Assembly (NCBI GenBank): GCA_018389105.1 | Contig: JACATO010002450.1 | Coordinates: forward strand, 2,116,501 to 2,180,500 | Direction: 5' to 3' | Source of the DNA: Nautilus pompilius | Lineage: Eukaryota > Mollusca > Cephalopoda > Nautilida > Nautilidae | Length of the DNA: 64,000 bases | Shown here: positions 51,639-64,000 of the stretch, one piece after another | Layout of the letters: each line of letters opens with the position of its first letter | Position numbering within the stretch: the first letter of the stretch is position 1 | Notes under the pieces: generated by a model | The model's input: the letters and a program-made list of their open reading frames with translations, nothing else | Databases searched by the model: none | Told to the model about the DNA's origin: nothing | Made by a program: the position numbers and the translations under genes

Positions 51639-52350
51639 GAAGGATGGCCTGGCGTGAGTCAGACTCGAGGAGTGTGAGCTGCTGGTGTGTTCGAGATGAC
51701 CGGAAGAGGGATGGCACGGGAGGCCACTCTCGCACACCGAAGGATGGCGTGGCGTGTAGTCAGACTCGGGGAGTGTGTGCTGCTGGTGTGTTCGAGATGA
51801 CCGGAAGAGGGGTGGCACGGGAGGCCACTCTCGCACACCGAAGGATGGCGTGGCGTGTAGTCAGACTCGAGGAGTGTGTGCTGCTGGTGTGTTCGAGATG
51901 ACCGGAAGAGGGGTGGCACGGGAGGCCACTCTCGCACACCGAAGGATGGCCTGGCGTGTAGTCAGACTCGGGGAGTGTGTGCTGCTGGTGTGTTCGAGAT
52001 GACCGGAAGAGGGCACGGGAGCCCACTCTCGCACACCGAAGGATGGCCTGGCGTGTAGTCAGACTCGAGGAGTGTGTGCTGCTGGTGTGTTCGAGATGAC
52101 CGGAAGAGGGGTGGCACGGGAGGCCACTCTCGCACACAGAAGGATGGCCTGGCGTGTAGTCAGACTCGAGGAGTGTGTGCTGCTGGTGTGTTCGAGATGA
52201 CCGGAAGAGGGGTGGCACGGGAGGCCACTCTCGCACACAGAAGGATGGCCTGGCGTGTAGTCAGACTCGAGGAGAGTGTGCTGCTGGTGTGTTCGAGATG
52301 ACCGGAAGAGGGGTGGCACGGGAGCCCACTCTCGCACACAGAAGGATGGC
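51639..52350. repeat. 101-bp minisatellite, 7 copies
   Basis: Unit begins gaaggatggc and contains agtcagactcg, gtgtgctgctggtgtgttcg and agatgaccggaagagg. Unit starts are 51639, 51739, 51840, 51941, 52038, 52139, 52240 and a last partial at 52341. Unit 4 is shorter by about 4 bp (gtggc missing). GC-rich in contrast to the relic it borders. ORFs on both strands are by-products of the unit lacking stops. Confidence 0.95.
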
Positions 52351-53120
52351 GTGATCGCCCTTTCAATAATTAAAATGAAGAAATAGGGAAACAACACAGT
52401 AGGTCCTCTGGAAGAAAAAATATAAATTTTATGGAAGAGATGACGCGGGAACTTCCATATCCATACTTCTTATGTTTCCTCTGAAGGAGGCAGGCAAGCC
52501 GAACCCCGACCTTCCGGAGAATTATGCACGTTAGGGATCTTGGAAAATTTGTTACTTCGCCTTTTCGGTGCGCCTCTCTTGTCTTTTGTTGGAAGTGAAC
52601 GAGACGAATTTCGTTATTAAGAACAAACGCGTGTTTTTGGTCTGGCCCTTACAGCTGCTCCTCCGTGAAGTTGGGATACAAAGGGCTGACATCGTAAAGC
52701 TCACACTCATCCACAGATCTGTTTGGTTGCTATTGGAGATATTCAGGTGGACTAATGCTATAAAAAAATATGAAAATCATTCATCAACATTCCGCAAGCC
52801 ACAGTCTGGCTGTTCTCAGACTAGACAGAGAACTGGCTGGACCCCGGCCAGGCGGCATTCCGATAACACAAGGAAGACAACCAGCTCTGCCACACTTCCA
52901 CCGCGATCTATTTTATACAGACAATTTTTTGTTTTTTGTTTTTTTTACTATCACAGATTTTTGGCGTTTTTACGTGTAAATAGCGGACACATCTTGACCA
53001 GGAAGATTTCTATATCTTTCGATATGCATGGTACATTATCTATTTAGAGCCCCTATATCTGTTTTCCACTGCATTTCTTGAACAAAATGTTAAAGCTCGT
53101 AATGCTAATACTAGATTTTC

Positions 53121-53188
<68 letters not shown>

Positions 53189-53190
53189 TA
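53121..53190. repeat. Palindromic (AAT)n-(ATT)n microsatellite
   Basis: AAT units switch to ATT units near 53175, so part of the tract can fold on itself as a hairpin. Confidence 0.93.
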
Positions 53191-54313
53191 GAAAGAAACC
53201 ACGTGTAAGCTCAGTCAGTCGAATGTTTACACACGACTTCCAGCAATAGATAAATCCAGCCCCTGCTGCTGCGGAAGTAACACATCCTCCACGCATATTA
53301 CATCTTTAGCTGAACGGTTGTAAAGCTGGTGAATTGTTACCAGGAAGACTGAAATAGAGAAAAAGGAAACGGTGAGAACCCCTCGTGCATCCCTAGTTTC
53401 ACTGTTGGTAAATCTCTGGCCTTTACGCCCGGAATCACTCTTGCAGAAATAACCTGTTTAATAAGAATTAAGCAGCAACAACAACAACAAAAGAAGAAGA
53501 AGCAAAATGCTGGAGAACCGAGAAATGTGGAGGCTGAACAGTTCTTCCCCGTCCTCTCGAGAGAGGGTCGGATACCGAGAGGTTTTACGGGCCTAATGTC
53601 AGCGGAACAGACAGCGTTCCACAAAGTTCCGTTTTCAAACATCGTCCATATAGTATCAATTGCAGGATTAACATTAGATTATTCTTCCTTATCCTCCTGT
53701 TTCTGTGTGCCGGAGCTGCTCACACTTCTGTAAAGGGTAACAGCAGAACGGTTCACCTCGTAAAAAAGGTGATCGTGTGCAACTTCATCATTACCCGAAA
53801 GTGTGGCGCAAAACCGGCGCCGAGCGAACGCGTCAGGTATTATGATCACCTTGATTAGCCGCGTCGCAGGTGCGCGTGAAGGAATAGAACGTTTTGCTTC
53901 CGGTGTAATCCGAAGGGGGTCAGACCCATTCCGGGCACGAAGGGGGCGGGGCGGCGGCATTGAAGGACGATTCTAAAAGCGTGGCGAGGCAACGAGCTGA
54001 AGGAAGAAGGCAGAAGGCGGTCGTCAGGCTGGTATCGCACCGACGATACGGTCTACCTGCCCGACCACGAGCGGGCCATTGTTCGATTTCCATTAACCGA
54101 TTGGACAGGTTAAATGGAAACTATTAGCAATAGAAATTAGTAAAATATAAATAAATACATATAAATAAAGGGAGGATGCGCGCGCGCACGCATATATCAC
54201 ACCTGAGAAAAAGCAGGTACTTTGTTCAACCTCACAAAATTAATTCTCCAAAAACGTTGAAGTTAGGAATCAGGAAAAACTTTATTTCTGACCCAGCCAC
54301 ACACCTCCATCTC

Positions 54314-54945
54314 CTGATAGTGGTTATATAGGGCCGGAAGGCGGGTCTGTGGAGTGGACACCCCGGACTAACCCTAACTAACCTCTCCTCCCCCTGAATG
54401 TGGCTATATATGGCCGGAAGGCGGGTCCGTGGAGTGGGCACCCCGGACTAACCCTAACTAACCCCTACTCCTCCTGAATGTGGTTATATATGTCCGGAAG
54501 GCGGGTCCGTGGAGTAGACACCCCGGACTAACCCTAACTAACCCCTACTCCTCCTGAATGTGGTTATATATGGCCGGAAGGCGGGTCCGTGGAGTGGACA
54601 CCCCTGACTAACCCTAACTAACCCCTACTCATCCTGAATGTGGTTATATATGTCCGGAAGGCGGGTCCGTGGAGTAGACACCCCGGACTAACCCTAACTA
54701 ACCCCTACTCCTCCTGAATGTGGTTATATATGGCCGGAAGGCGGGTCCGTGGAGTGGACACCCCTGACTAACCCTAACTAACCCCTACTCCTCCTGAATG
54801 TGGTTATATATGGCCGGAAGGCGGGTCCGTGGAGTAGACACCCCGGACTAACCCTAACTAACCCTTCTCCTCCTGAATGTGGTTATATATGGCCGGAAGG
54901 CGGGTCCGTGGAGTAGACACCCTGGACTAACACATAGCCTGTCAG
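54314..54945. repeat. 80-bp minisatellite with telomere-like motif, 8 copies
   Basis: Unit starts (ctgaatgtgg) fall at 54314, 54394, 54474, 54554, 54634, 54714, 54794 and 54873. Each unit contains tggttatatatggccggaag, gcgggtccgtggagt and actaaccctaactaacccc. The last matches TTAGGG-type telomere repeats on the opposite strand. Copies 3-4 and 5-6 share paired variants, showing a 160-bp higher-order duplication. Confidence 0.95.
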
Positions 54946-55538
54946 GGTAACAAAAAGAAAGGGAGAAGGGAAAAATTCAATTTTGCAGCCCCGCCTGTTG
55001 AGATTAAAAGTGTTGATTTAATCACAAACGTACACACGCACATCTCTTCCCTGTGTTCGGCGCATATTCAGAAACCCAAATTAATCTGGAAAGGTCGACT
55101 AGAAATGAATAATGAAGTACCTCGTGCAGTGCTACCTCCGGTAAAACCAGCCAGTTTCTTGTTCATTTATTTTGACTTCCCTCAGCATTGTGTCCCGACC
55201 CCTGGAGACGCGACCGATTGTAATCCATCAGCGAACCGGCCAAACGACCGGATAGACGCGCGTATATTTGTCCGACTCTTTATTCAAATCGCTACTTTCC
55301 CCTTCAGTGAAGAATGCAGAGTTCAGTGGACCGTTTTCCCCTCCGGTGTAATTTTCTGATGCTGCAACAAATACGTGCGGCGAAGACCGAAAAGGGAAGG
55401 AGGAGGAAGAACAAGAGAAGCAGGGTCTTCTGGCTCGTAGATTTGTCCTTTGATTTACAACAACAAACAAACATAAACAAAGGGGACTTTTCTGCTGGTG
55501 CACGATTTATTATCTTCACTTTTTTATAGCATCAACAG

Positions 55539-55540
<2 letters not shown>

Positions 55541-55574
<34 letters not shown>

Positions 55575-55612
55575 GAGAGATGGAGATGAGAGAGAGAGAG
55601 AGAGAGAGAGAT

Positions 55613-55660
<48 letters not shown>
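55541..55660. repeat. (TA)n followed by (GA)n
   Basis: About 30 bp of TA, then about 90 bp of GA with gatgg and gatgaga interruptions; purine strand is plus. Confidence 0.95.
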
Positions 55661-55661
<1 letters not shown>

Positions 55662-56465
55662 TTGCAATAATACAAATGGATGTGCTGCTTGTGAGTTGAA
55701 GGATACTCGTCTGTCTGTTTGTCGACGCGGTTTCTAGGTAACGGGCTGTTGAACATACATGAGCATAGAATTACAAGCTGACATCTCTTTACGCGAGATT
55801 ATAGATCACGTTAATATAACAGAAACCATTATTGAAAACAACGACAGCGCTTTCCAGAGCTGACCAATAATTCGCCAGCTCTCCGCGCGCATGTTTGTTT
55901 ATGATAATTAGTCCGTGGCGGGCGGGGGGGGGGGTTGTCACGTGAGACTGGTGTCTGTTCGGCGTCCCCGCCCAATACACAGGCATGTTGTGGGTAGGGC
56001 GGATTTTATCTTAGATCCCAAGTTTCGTCCCAACTCAGCGACTGCGAGCGGGTGCCATATGTCTGTCTCGCCTGGCGCAGGCAACTTCCCGCGCAGCTCC
56101 TGAGCATTTATCGCCGAGAGGCGCTGGCGTTGAGAAACTTTTCTTAATATATTACATATATATATATATATATATCCCTACATGATGGATCTAAGGATCA
56201 TGTAAAGCACAGACACATGCTAATACTCCAACTGCATGTTTTCTTTTCCCTTGCTCAATGTCTACAAAACTCTCTCTTCCATCAAGAACCTGTTGAACGA
56301 ATCCGGCTAAAGAAATATATCAGGTATGTCCACAGTTTTCTTTGTCTGGGGGTTTGTTTGTTAGATCTGATCCAGAATGATCTGAATTACATCATTAAAG
56401 GCGACAACCAACTAAATGAACTGGCTGCTGTAATCAAATGCGTAGTCGTTCGCAGTAATCTTCAT

Positions 56466-56493
56466 GAGAGAGAGAGAAAGAGAGAGAGAGAGA

Positions 56494-56540
<47 letters not shown>

Positions 56541-56626
56541 AGAGAGAGAGAGGGAGATGGAGATGGAGAGAGAGAGAGAGGAGAGAGAGAGAGCGAGAGA
56601 GGAGAGAGAGATGGAGAGAGAGAGAG
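56466..56626. repeat. (GA)n tract
   Basis: Interrupted by gatgg units; purine strand is plus. Long Arg/Glu and Ser/Leu ORFs over it are artefacts. Confidence 0.95.
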
Positions 56627-57302
56627 CTCCACATTCTTTAACATTATAGGTATAAAACCATCTTTGTGTCATTTCCCACCTGTTTTGCTTGAAATCATTT
56701 AAATTGTCTCTGATCAGTCGAACCGCCGGAGGTGGGATCGTCAAATTTCAATAAGCAAAGCCATAAACAGACAGGTCAGCGGATGACGAGGCAAAAGAAA
56801 ACGAATATTCTTTTGAAAACTGCTAAATGGCTGCGGGACGAACTTTCTAAAACGTGATTTTTTTTACAAGCAAATGTGCCCTTTAAAACCCCTGCTAACT
56901 AACGATCCCCTGTTAGCAGGACACAAGCTGTATGCTTTATATAATTTTAATATATTTTAAATAATTAGTTAAAAACGAAACGAAATTGTCCATGTTCTAT
57001 TACCATTAATTTGCAAGCATAAACAGACAATTATTTTCCTTAAACTGTCGTAAAATTAGACAATAAAAACGTCTGGCCTAAGAACGTTCTGGATGTTAGC
57101 TATAGCGCCAAATACTTTTACTGCTATTTGCCAAAATTTAAAATGCCTCACGTGTTTTACAAGCATAGAACCGTCACTGAGACCTTTTCGCTACGATCTC
57201 ATAACTTGACTGTACACATGTAGCTCTATGCCAGTGTGTTTATCGCTTTTAATTCTTACAGAAGTTTCACCAATTGATAGTTAACTCAACATTTCCATTA
57301 AA

Positions 57303-57321
57303 ACACACACACACACACACA
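57303..57321. repeat. (CA)n microsatellite
   Basis: Short CA run of about 9 units. Confidence 0.9.
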
Positions 57322-57350
57322 CTAATAAATGACATTGTAGTAAACGAAGT

Positions 57351-57359
57351 ATAATAATA

Positions 57360-57419
<60 letters not shown>
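57351..57419. repeat. (AAT)n microsatellite
   Basis: About 23 AAT units with one deletion near 57361. Confidence 0.95.
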
Positions 57420-57421
<2 letters not shown>

Positions 57422-58868
57422 TCTAAATCGCAGCCTGAAGACTACTGCACTGGCTGATGGGGGAGCAGTCAGTCTGACTCCATCTGAAGACCCTCCGGGT
57501 GGCAATAACTCCCGCATTAATAGTAAAAAAGAAGCACAGATAGAAAAATGAGTTTATAGATGTGGAAGGAAAGCATAAGAATGAGTCGAGACGGGGTCGT
57601 GTAGCCACTAGGTCTAGAGCACAGAAATGATGTCAAACCGATCGTTTAAGTTTTAAAATCCTAGCCGAATTCGCTCTGTTTTATTAGCCGGGTGGTCTCC
57701 GGGGTTAACCCTCGAAGGACCGCGTAAACCGCCCCTGCCTTCCCCGTATAGCTGGTCTCAATGCCTGGAACAGTTTGTTTGATTAATGATCAGGACTTGA
57801 GTTTATATACAAATTCTCATCACCTGAACCGAGGCGAACCCTTTCTCTTCTGAGAGGGATAAAGAGCCCCTAATAGGAGGGTTTTTTCCCCCTTCGTTTC
57901 CAAGACCAGAATCCGCCAGTTAAGGTGAACAACGCGGCCCCTCGATTATCCGGCGGCGAGTAAAGCATGTCTCACCTAATCCCAGCTCATCCGACCCCAC
58001 TCCCGCCCCCACCAGAGCCATCGCCCTATCTACGTGGCGTTGTTATTTAAATCAGCTGCGATACCTTAATTACATCGGACTAAAAAAGAAAAACTACAGA
58101 AGTAAAAGGGAAAATTCCCCCGGTGTTTTATTGTTTTCCCCTTTCCCCGCCCGAAACAAAAACTTTGTTTCTTTCTTTCTTTCAGATTCCGGCCGCTGTC
58201 CTTTTCTTTCTGAAAGATTCTCTTCCTTTCTTTCTTTCAAAGGAAAAGAAGAAAAAAAAGGGGCTCCCAATTAGCGCCATATGGCCGAGAAGGATCGGAT
58301 CGAGAATGAAAGCTGTTAATTCGCTGTCTGTAACAATACGGTTTTTCACCAGCCCGCCGTTTGTGAGAGATTAGCCTCTCTCAGACCGACTTTCCCACCG
58401 GTCTTCTACTGGCAGAGACCATATGGTCCCTGGCGTTAATTGTACAAACTCCACCTCAAAAACACACCAGTTCTCCTAAACAACAGCATACTTAAAATAA
58501 CAATTCCCTAAATCCACTTCCTATTTGGAATCATTTTACTTCTTCCACTGGCAAAATTCCTTTTATTCACCTTTTTAAAAAACGCGTCTATTCAAAGAAA
58601 TTCCTAATTTTTGATCCAAGAAAAAACCAGATAAATTCTTTTCGTATACATACAAAACAGTTCGATTATCAGAGTATACGATTATTCCTTTTCTAGGACA
58701 TCGTATATATTGCGCTTCCGTAATTGAACAATTAATTATTTATTACACTGTTAAAATGTGCGAGTAAAAGTTAAGATGGACAGAGGTATCGGACATAAGT
58801 AACCGTACATTTGGAACCAATTATTTGTTACAAAAGAAGAGAAAAATGAAGAACTAGTTAATTGTCTT

Positions 58869-58895
58869 AGAGAGAGAGAGAGAGAGAGAGAGAGA
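58869..58895. repeat. Short (GA)n tract
   Basis: Uninterrupted GA, purine strand plus. Confidence 0.9.
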
Positions 58896-60524
58896 ATCGA
58901 TGGCGAATAGTACTTGTGTGTGTATATATGTGGAAAGGGCAATGGAATTAAAAGGAAGATCAGGAGTTGATTCTGATAGAAAGAGAGAAGAGCTGAGGTG
59001 TATGTTGCTCGCTTGCGCGTTACGTGAGATGGAGACGGAATCAAGAAGAGGATCAGGGGGAAGCATGGGGGGGGGGATTTTATTTTGAAAGAATCTTTAT
59101 TTTCATAAAACCCCGTTTAGGATATTTGAGTGGTCTTCAGTTTTTCGACTCAGATGCCTGCAAAGACTTTTGTTCTTCTTAAGCCTCGGCTACATCGATG
59201 ATCAAAAGTAGTGGATTCGTCGTAAACCTGCATGCAAACGAGTCCGAGCTCTAAGACAGTTTCAGGACCGATCTCCCTGATTAGATTCGTAAAAAAAAAA
59301 AAAAGAATGAAATTGGAAAGAAAAAGGAAACGACTATTTTCTTTAAAATATATAAACAAATAAAAATATTACGGAGAAGAGTAACCGAATACAAAATCAT
59401 TTACCCAAGTGGTTAACTGAAACAAACAACAAAAAGAGAGATTTCCTTGATTCCTCTACCGATTCTAAACTATTTAAATCCAAGTACCTGCTTTTAATTG
59501 CTCTCGTAGGTTTCCTCGCTGCAACCCACTGGCGGCCAGTCTTAAGACTAATTCTTTCTACCCGCCCCTCTCTCTCCTTTCCTCCGTCGCCATCAACGCC
59601 TCACCTCTCATGAACGCCGCCCTAAAATTCTTTTATTTTACGAAAAATAATTATTTAGTAAATTTTTCCATTAGTTCTTTAATATTTTCGCAAAAATAGA
59701 ATACGTTTCGCTGCCTCTTATACAGGCACCAGCCCCTCCAGAACAAAGCCAACGTTTCTGACCGCTTGTCTCTCATTTTCTCTCCTCTTTACCTTTATAT
59801 GTAATCTTGCTTAGTCTACCTGTGCACCTATTAAGAGGATCTTTTGACAGGTCATAAAAAATTCCTGTCCTTCACATAATCCTAAACACCAAAACAACTT
59901 GAAAGTAATAGAAGCAGCAGGTAGTGGATAACAGTTCTATTGCATACCTGCAACGCCAAAGTATTGAGATATGGGCGCGCGTGTGTGTACGTATGAGCGG
60001 GAATAGTTGGTTGGTAGACTAGTGCACAGCTCCAATATAAGGAAAGTTGAGAGGGCACAGACTATAATCAGGGAACTATGTAGGCCTAGTATATGTTGGT
60101 CAAGTGTGTAAGTAATATAAATATTTATGAAGTCGGAATGTAGCTACAGATATAGCCATTAGGCAGCACAGCCACAGTAACTCTAAGGATAAACCACAGG
60201 TACTGCGGTACAACCAGAGATGGAGTTTCGTGGATTACACGAGCAGAGGAAGAATCATGTAAATAGACATTTTTACAAAAAAAACAGAAAAAAGTAATAT
60301 TTTACGGTTAGATCTTTATAGTTAACATTTAGAAAAAGACGAAATGATAGATAATCTATATGAATAAAGGTGGGAAAAGATTTTTTTTTTTTTTGTTATA
60401 CAGCAGCAAATATAGGAACGCGAAGAAAAGATAGGAATTAGATGCGCCGATAGTTCTGTTGGTAGGCGAGTGACTGGAAATCTGAATAGGAGATAAGATA
60501 TCTTTGGTTGATACTTTAAGTATG

Positions 60525-60528
<4 letters not shown>

Positions 60529-60573
<45 letters not shown>

Positions 60574-60734
60574 CGAGAGAGAGAGAGATGGAGAGAGAGA
60601 GAAGAGAGAGAAGAGGGGGGAGAGAGAGAGATGGAGAGATGAGAGAAGAGAGAGAGAAGAGAGGAGAGAGAGTGGGAGATGGAGAGAGATGGAGAGGAGA
60701 GGGGAGATGGAGAGCATGGCGAGAGACGAGGGGA

Positions 60735-60788
<54 letters not shown>
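60529..60788. repeat. (GA)n tract, about 260 bp, interrupted
   Basis: Pure GA at both ends with a diverged middle (gatggagag, agagggggga, gagcatggcg). Purine strand is plus. Confidence 0.95.
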
Positions 60789-60790
<2 letters not shown>

Positions 60791-61761
60791 CTGAACAATA
60801 GAGACTTTTTAAAAAAAAATTAAGACTTCTAGCAATACCATAACTACGGAATACTGGGTAAAAAGAAAACAGATCTCTGTCACACGCGCTGAGGGATATG
60901 GAAGCACGTGATCATTATCCTTCTATCCCAGACTTCAACATCCACAACTCATTTTCCACGATTCGCGTTGAGAGCTCAACTGCCACCGGTTTAGAGCAAA
61001 TAAAAAAAACATACAAACAACAAAATTCTTTTTTTAATCGATAACATCAGTGGAATAATTTAATCTTTAAACATAAACGCCTCTGTTCGTTTCCCTGACG
61101 AAATTTTCGTTAATTCAGCTCTTTTTTGTGTCTGCCCGTGGACACGGTTAGTCGATCGTGACAATAACAGATAATGTAAGGAAAAAAATGCGAACGTTGG
61201 ACTGGTCGGGTGGTAAGAATTTATTTAAAGTTGCAAACTGCGTGATTTAGGTAAAGAAGCATCATCATTATCATCTATGAAGAGTTTAGATAGATTTTCT
61301 TGCTGAGCCTGGGAATATTACTTGCTTGAGGAAGGCTGACTCTTCGATTACCTTTTATCAGGTTCTCTATGAAGCTTCACGCTGATCTCTAATTATTGTT
61401 TTATATTTTAAATAAACCAAATATAAAAATACATTCGAAGAGGCAACAGGAAAGTGAATAAAAGCGTAGTCGAATTAGTCTGAACAGTAAGAAGCAAACA
61501 TCAAGGTAAAACCAACGAAAATGACATCCAAGCAACTGGTGCCCGGATGTAGATTAGTTATTGATTTCAAGCAGAACCTTTTTTTAAAAACTATGACAAC
61601 ATTGATAGAAGAACAATGTGGAGAGTAGGTAGAAGTACCACGAGTAGCCGGTGTAGAGGTTGATTCACGCCCATTCAGAACCGATTCGGCCACACAGCGC
61701 CGGAGTGTGACGCCTCTCTTGTCACGAAGACTTAAAACAATTTACTTGTTCATATCTGTGC

Positions 61762-61792
61762 AAGATGGCGATCGCCACGGGAGCTGACGTCA
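61762..61792. promoter_or_regulatory. YY1-like plus CRE site, possible promoter
   Basis: aagatggcg (61762-61770) is followed by a perfect TGACGTCA (61785-61792) in a CpG-containing stretch. No convincing ORF starts nearby on either strand; a minus-strand hydrophobic reading at 61.9-62.15 kb lacks an ATG. Confidence 0.35.
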
Positions 61793-62159
61793 TCATATTC
61801 TCTCTTCAAAAGAGCTCAGGTACACAACAAGTATCCGTGTAACGATACTAAGTTATCCCACACGCGTTTGATAACTTTTGATTAATCATTCAGCATTGAG
61901 GCCGAATCATAAATAAATGCTAATACATACGCAAACTGAGCTGACCCCGGTGTTCTATGGAATAATGGTTTTATGAACATCAGAGAATAAGGAAAAATCA
62001 GTGAAGCTCCACCTGCGCTCTCATCTCTGCTTAGTCGATTGTCAGCATTATTTCCATTTTTTTTTAATACTGAAGTCAACATCCTTTTATTTAATGCGTT
62101 CACGTGCACATCTACGAGGCACAGAAGCAGTACGCAGCAGAATCCAAACAAATAACTTA

Positions 62160-64000
62160 TTATAGATTTCAGCCTTGTTGTTAGTGGTTACGACCTTCGG
62201 CTCTGTCTTTCAATTTCATGCCTGCGCGCAAAGGATTTTGGGATAGCTCTCTATTTAGTAACATTTCCATAAACCCCATATTCATTAGTTAGGTTAGGGA
62301 AGAAAGTCCGCGGATCCAAGTGGACCCTAAATTAAGTTACGCCGCAAATATTTTAGAAACTACTTAGGCTGAGAAAGTGACAGAGAGGGAATTTAGATTG
62401 TTAGGGATCGTCAGCCATAGATAATGGTCATATGTTTGATATAGGTGAAAGCCGAACCTCGCCCAGACCTGAAAACAACACATTTCCCCTTTTCCCCCTT
62501 CTTTTAACAATGGGATGTTGTTTTTGTTTTTTTTATTTGGCTGGAGCTGTTGTTACCGTGTTGTTGCTTTAACGTCTTTAAATAAATAATGAGATGTAAT
62601 TGAAATCTAATGAAACAACCATTCAAAAAAGGAAAAAAAGATAGAACGTTTATTCAAACTCAAACCGTTTGCGTGAGTTTAGGGAACATTTAAAACATAA
62701 ACAAAAACACGGAAAGGTATTGTGCAACTACCTCTCACTTAGCCGACCTTAATTTCTCTGCAACAGCCGACAGGTAGAATATTCGCTGACAAAGTGCTCA
62801 AACATGTGAAAGCAAGCCACATCCTCCATGTCAGATGGATAATGGGCAGTGCGTAAAATTAACGCGTTCTTCTCAGTCTTTGTTCGCATTTAGATAGCTA
62901 AATATCTGCCACCGCGCATTAACCGTGAAGGGCCTATTTACACTATCGGCCACAATTGTAGACACCCACTCTATCCCTTTTTTCAACATCGAAATATCCT
63001 TCTTCAAGCTTGACATACGATTTTATTGGCTTACCCGCACTTATAACAACTGACCGCCGCTCTATTCATATATATATATATTTTTTTCTTTTCAGTCTGA
63101 TTTATTTTTGTATAAATCAAAGGTGCATGATGAAAGTAAACGATAATTGGTCTGTTTAGGGAAAAGAGTTTTCACATTTTCACTAAAACAAAACAAACAA
63201 CAACAACTCAGTTACAGCAGGAGGCGACGAATTCGCTTGGCTTACCGCAACTCGCCAGATATCAGGTGGGCGTGGCTAATTATCTAACCCCCCCGGGACA
63301 GACAGGTGCAACAGATTGACTAGGAAAGGTTTGATCTGCAGGTAAAAATCTTACCAAATCCTTAGGAAACATGGTTAAAATAAAGATATCGATAACTTTA
63401 AAATGTCTGTAGCATCGAATAATCTGACTTGGACTCGACCTCGTCGCGGATGCAAACAGGATGCGCGCGACATGAAAATCAATATCTGTCACCTATCGCT
63501 TACTTGGGCCCCAGTGAGATGAACTAAGAGACCCCCCCAAACCACCTCCGTCCCTGTCAGCGCTGTAGAAAATTTGTTTCCATCAATCCTTAGAGAATTT
63601 TTTTGTTTTACAAATTTTAAAGGAATATTTATTTTATGCTCCGCTTTTTAATTTCTTAAACCTGGCACGGACTGGACTTTCCACCATCACCCTACATAAG
63701 AGAGGATCAAATAAATCGAAAAGCAACCACAAATAAACCGATTTAAAATATCAAAAATTAAAAAAAATAATAATGATTTTATTATTTTCCACCAGTTTCT
63801 GTCGGAAATTAGTTCGATTATCTCTGCTTGCGATACATTTCGATGACTTCTGACTGATTATCTGGTGTCCACAGAAATCGACACGCCGCGTGTAAACAGA
63901 TAGAAATGAAGTTTCTTTCTATCAGGTACCCGGGTAATAAAAGGGTTGTCCTTCGGGTGGAGCTTAAATCGGATGATACGGGTTTCTGTTCTATATAAGA
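62160..64000. other. No gene recognised
   Basis: Mixed-composition sequence with short A/T runs and a small TA run near 63066. No ORF with recognisable domain and no clear repeat family. Confidence 0.4.

Noticed and set aside
52568..53047. 159-codon plus-strand ORF
   Set aside because: Low-complexity Phe-rich end, no domain and no conserved-looking core.
56217..56322. Plus-strand ORF ending at a strong donor (ATCAG|gtatgt), possible exon
   Set aside because: No clear family, no matching neighbour exon; the downstream part of the ORF is only GA repeat.
61882..62151. Minus-strand ORF with a secretory-looking start (FGFCCVLLLCLVDVHVNA) and a dibasic site
   Set aside because: The reading begins at TTG with no ATG before the hydrophobic part and no good acceptor, so a neuropeptide precursor cannot be supported.

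Overview
This window is eukaryotic and comes from an animal nuclear genome. It is AT-rich and gene-poor. Splice sites with polypyrimidine tracts, long introns, abundant microsatellites (GA, TTA/AAT, TA, CA) and many decayed DNA transposons (Tc1, mariner, hAT) and tRNA-derived SINEs all point that way. The tRNA-SINE family and the GA tracts interrupted by ATGG look molluscan, perhaps gastropod, but I infer this from general resemblance only. No rRNA, tRNA, CRISPR or bacterial-type operon was found.

Layout. (1) About 1-25 kb: a minus-strand spliced gene. Four consecutive exons (9.8 to 2.7 kb) are supported by matching splice phases and encode a C2 domain followed by a Sec5-like IPT/TIG domain. 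A phase-compatible candidate first coding exon lies at 22.1 kb, and a promoter-like region with CACGTG/CRE/YY1 motifs lies at 24.5-25.1 kb. The introns hold hAT and Tc1-like relics, a GC-rich SINE-like block and a long GA tract. (2) 26-31.7 kb: a plus-strand hAT relic, two uncertain minus-strand ORFs or exons with hydrophobic N-termini, and a mariner copy nested in a SINE. (3) 32-41 kb: several very short ORFs that look genuine. Two encode 68-residue single-pass membrane micropeptides with CRE-like sites just upstream, and one of these also has an RFX X-box. A LINE 3' end and two long TTA tracts are also here. (4) 41.4-42.8 kb: another hAT relic. (5) About 42.9-51.6 kb: a very AT-rich block of broken coding fragments, including a parvovirus/Polinton-type phospholipase A2 fragment. 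I read it as an old endogenous Maverick/Polinton- or adintovirus-like relic, later hit by a 499-bp hAT MITE with a perfect 8-bp target duplication. (6) 51.6-64 kb: a 101-bp minisatellite, an 80-bp minisatellite carrying telomere-like TAACCC motifs, many GA/AAT tracts and one promoter-like site at 61.8 kb, with no confident gene.

The genes show no common pathway. The C2-IPT protein is probably a membrane-trafficking factor (inferred from domain families). The micropeptides are of unknown function, with a cilium or germ-cell hint from the X-box and CRE motifs only.
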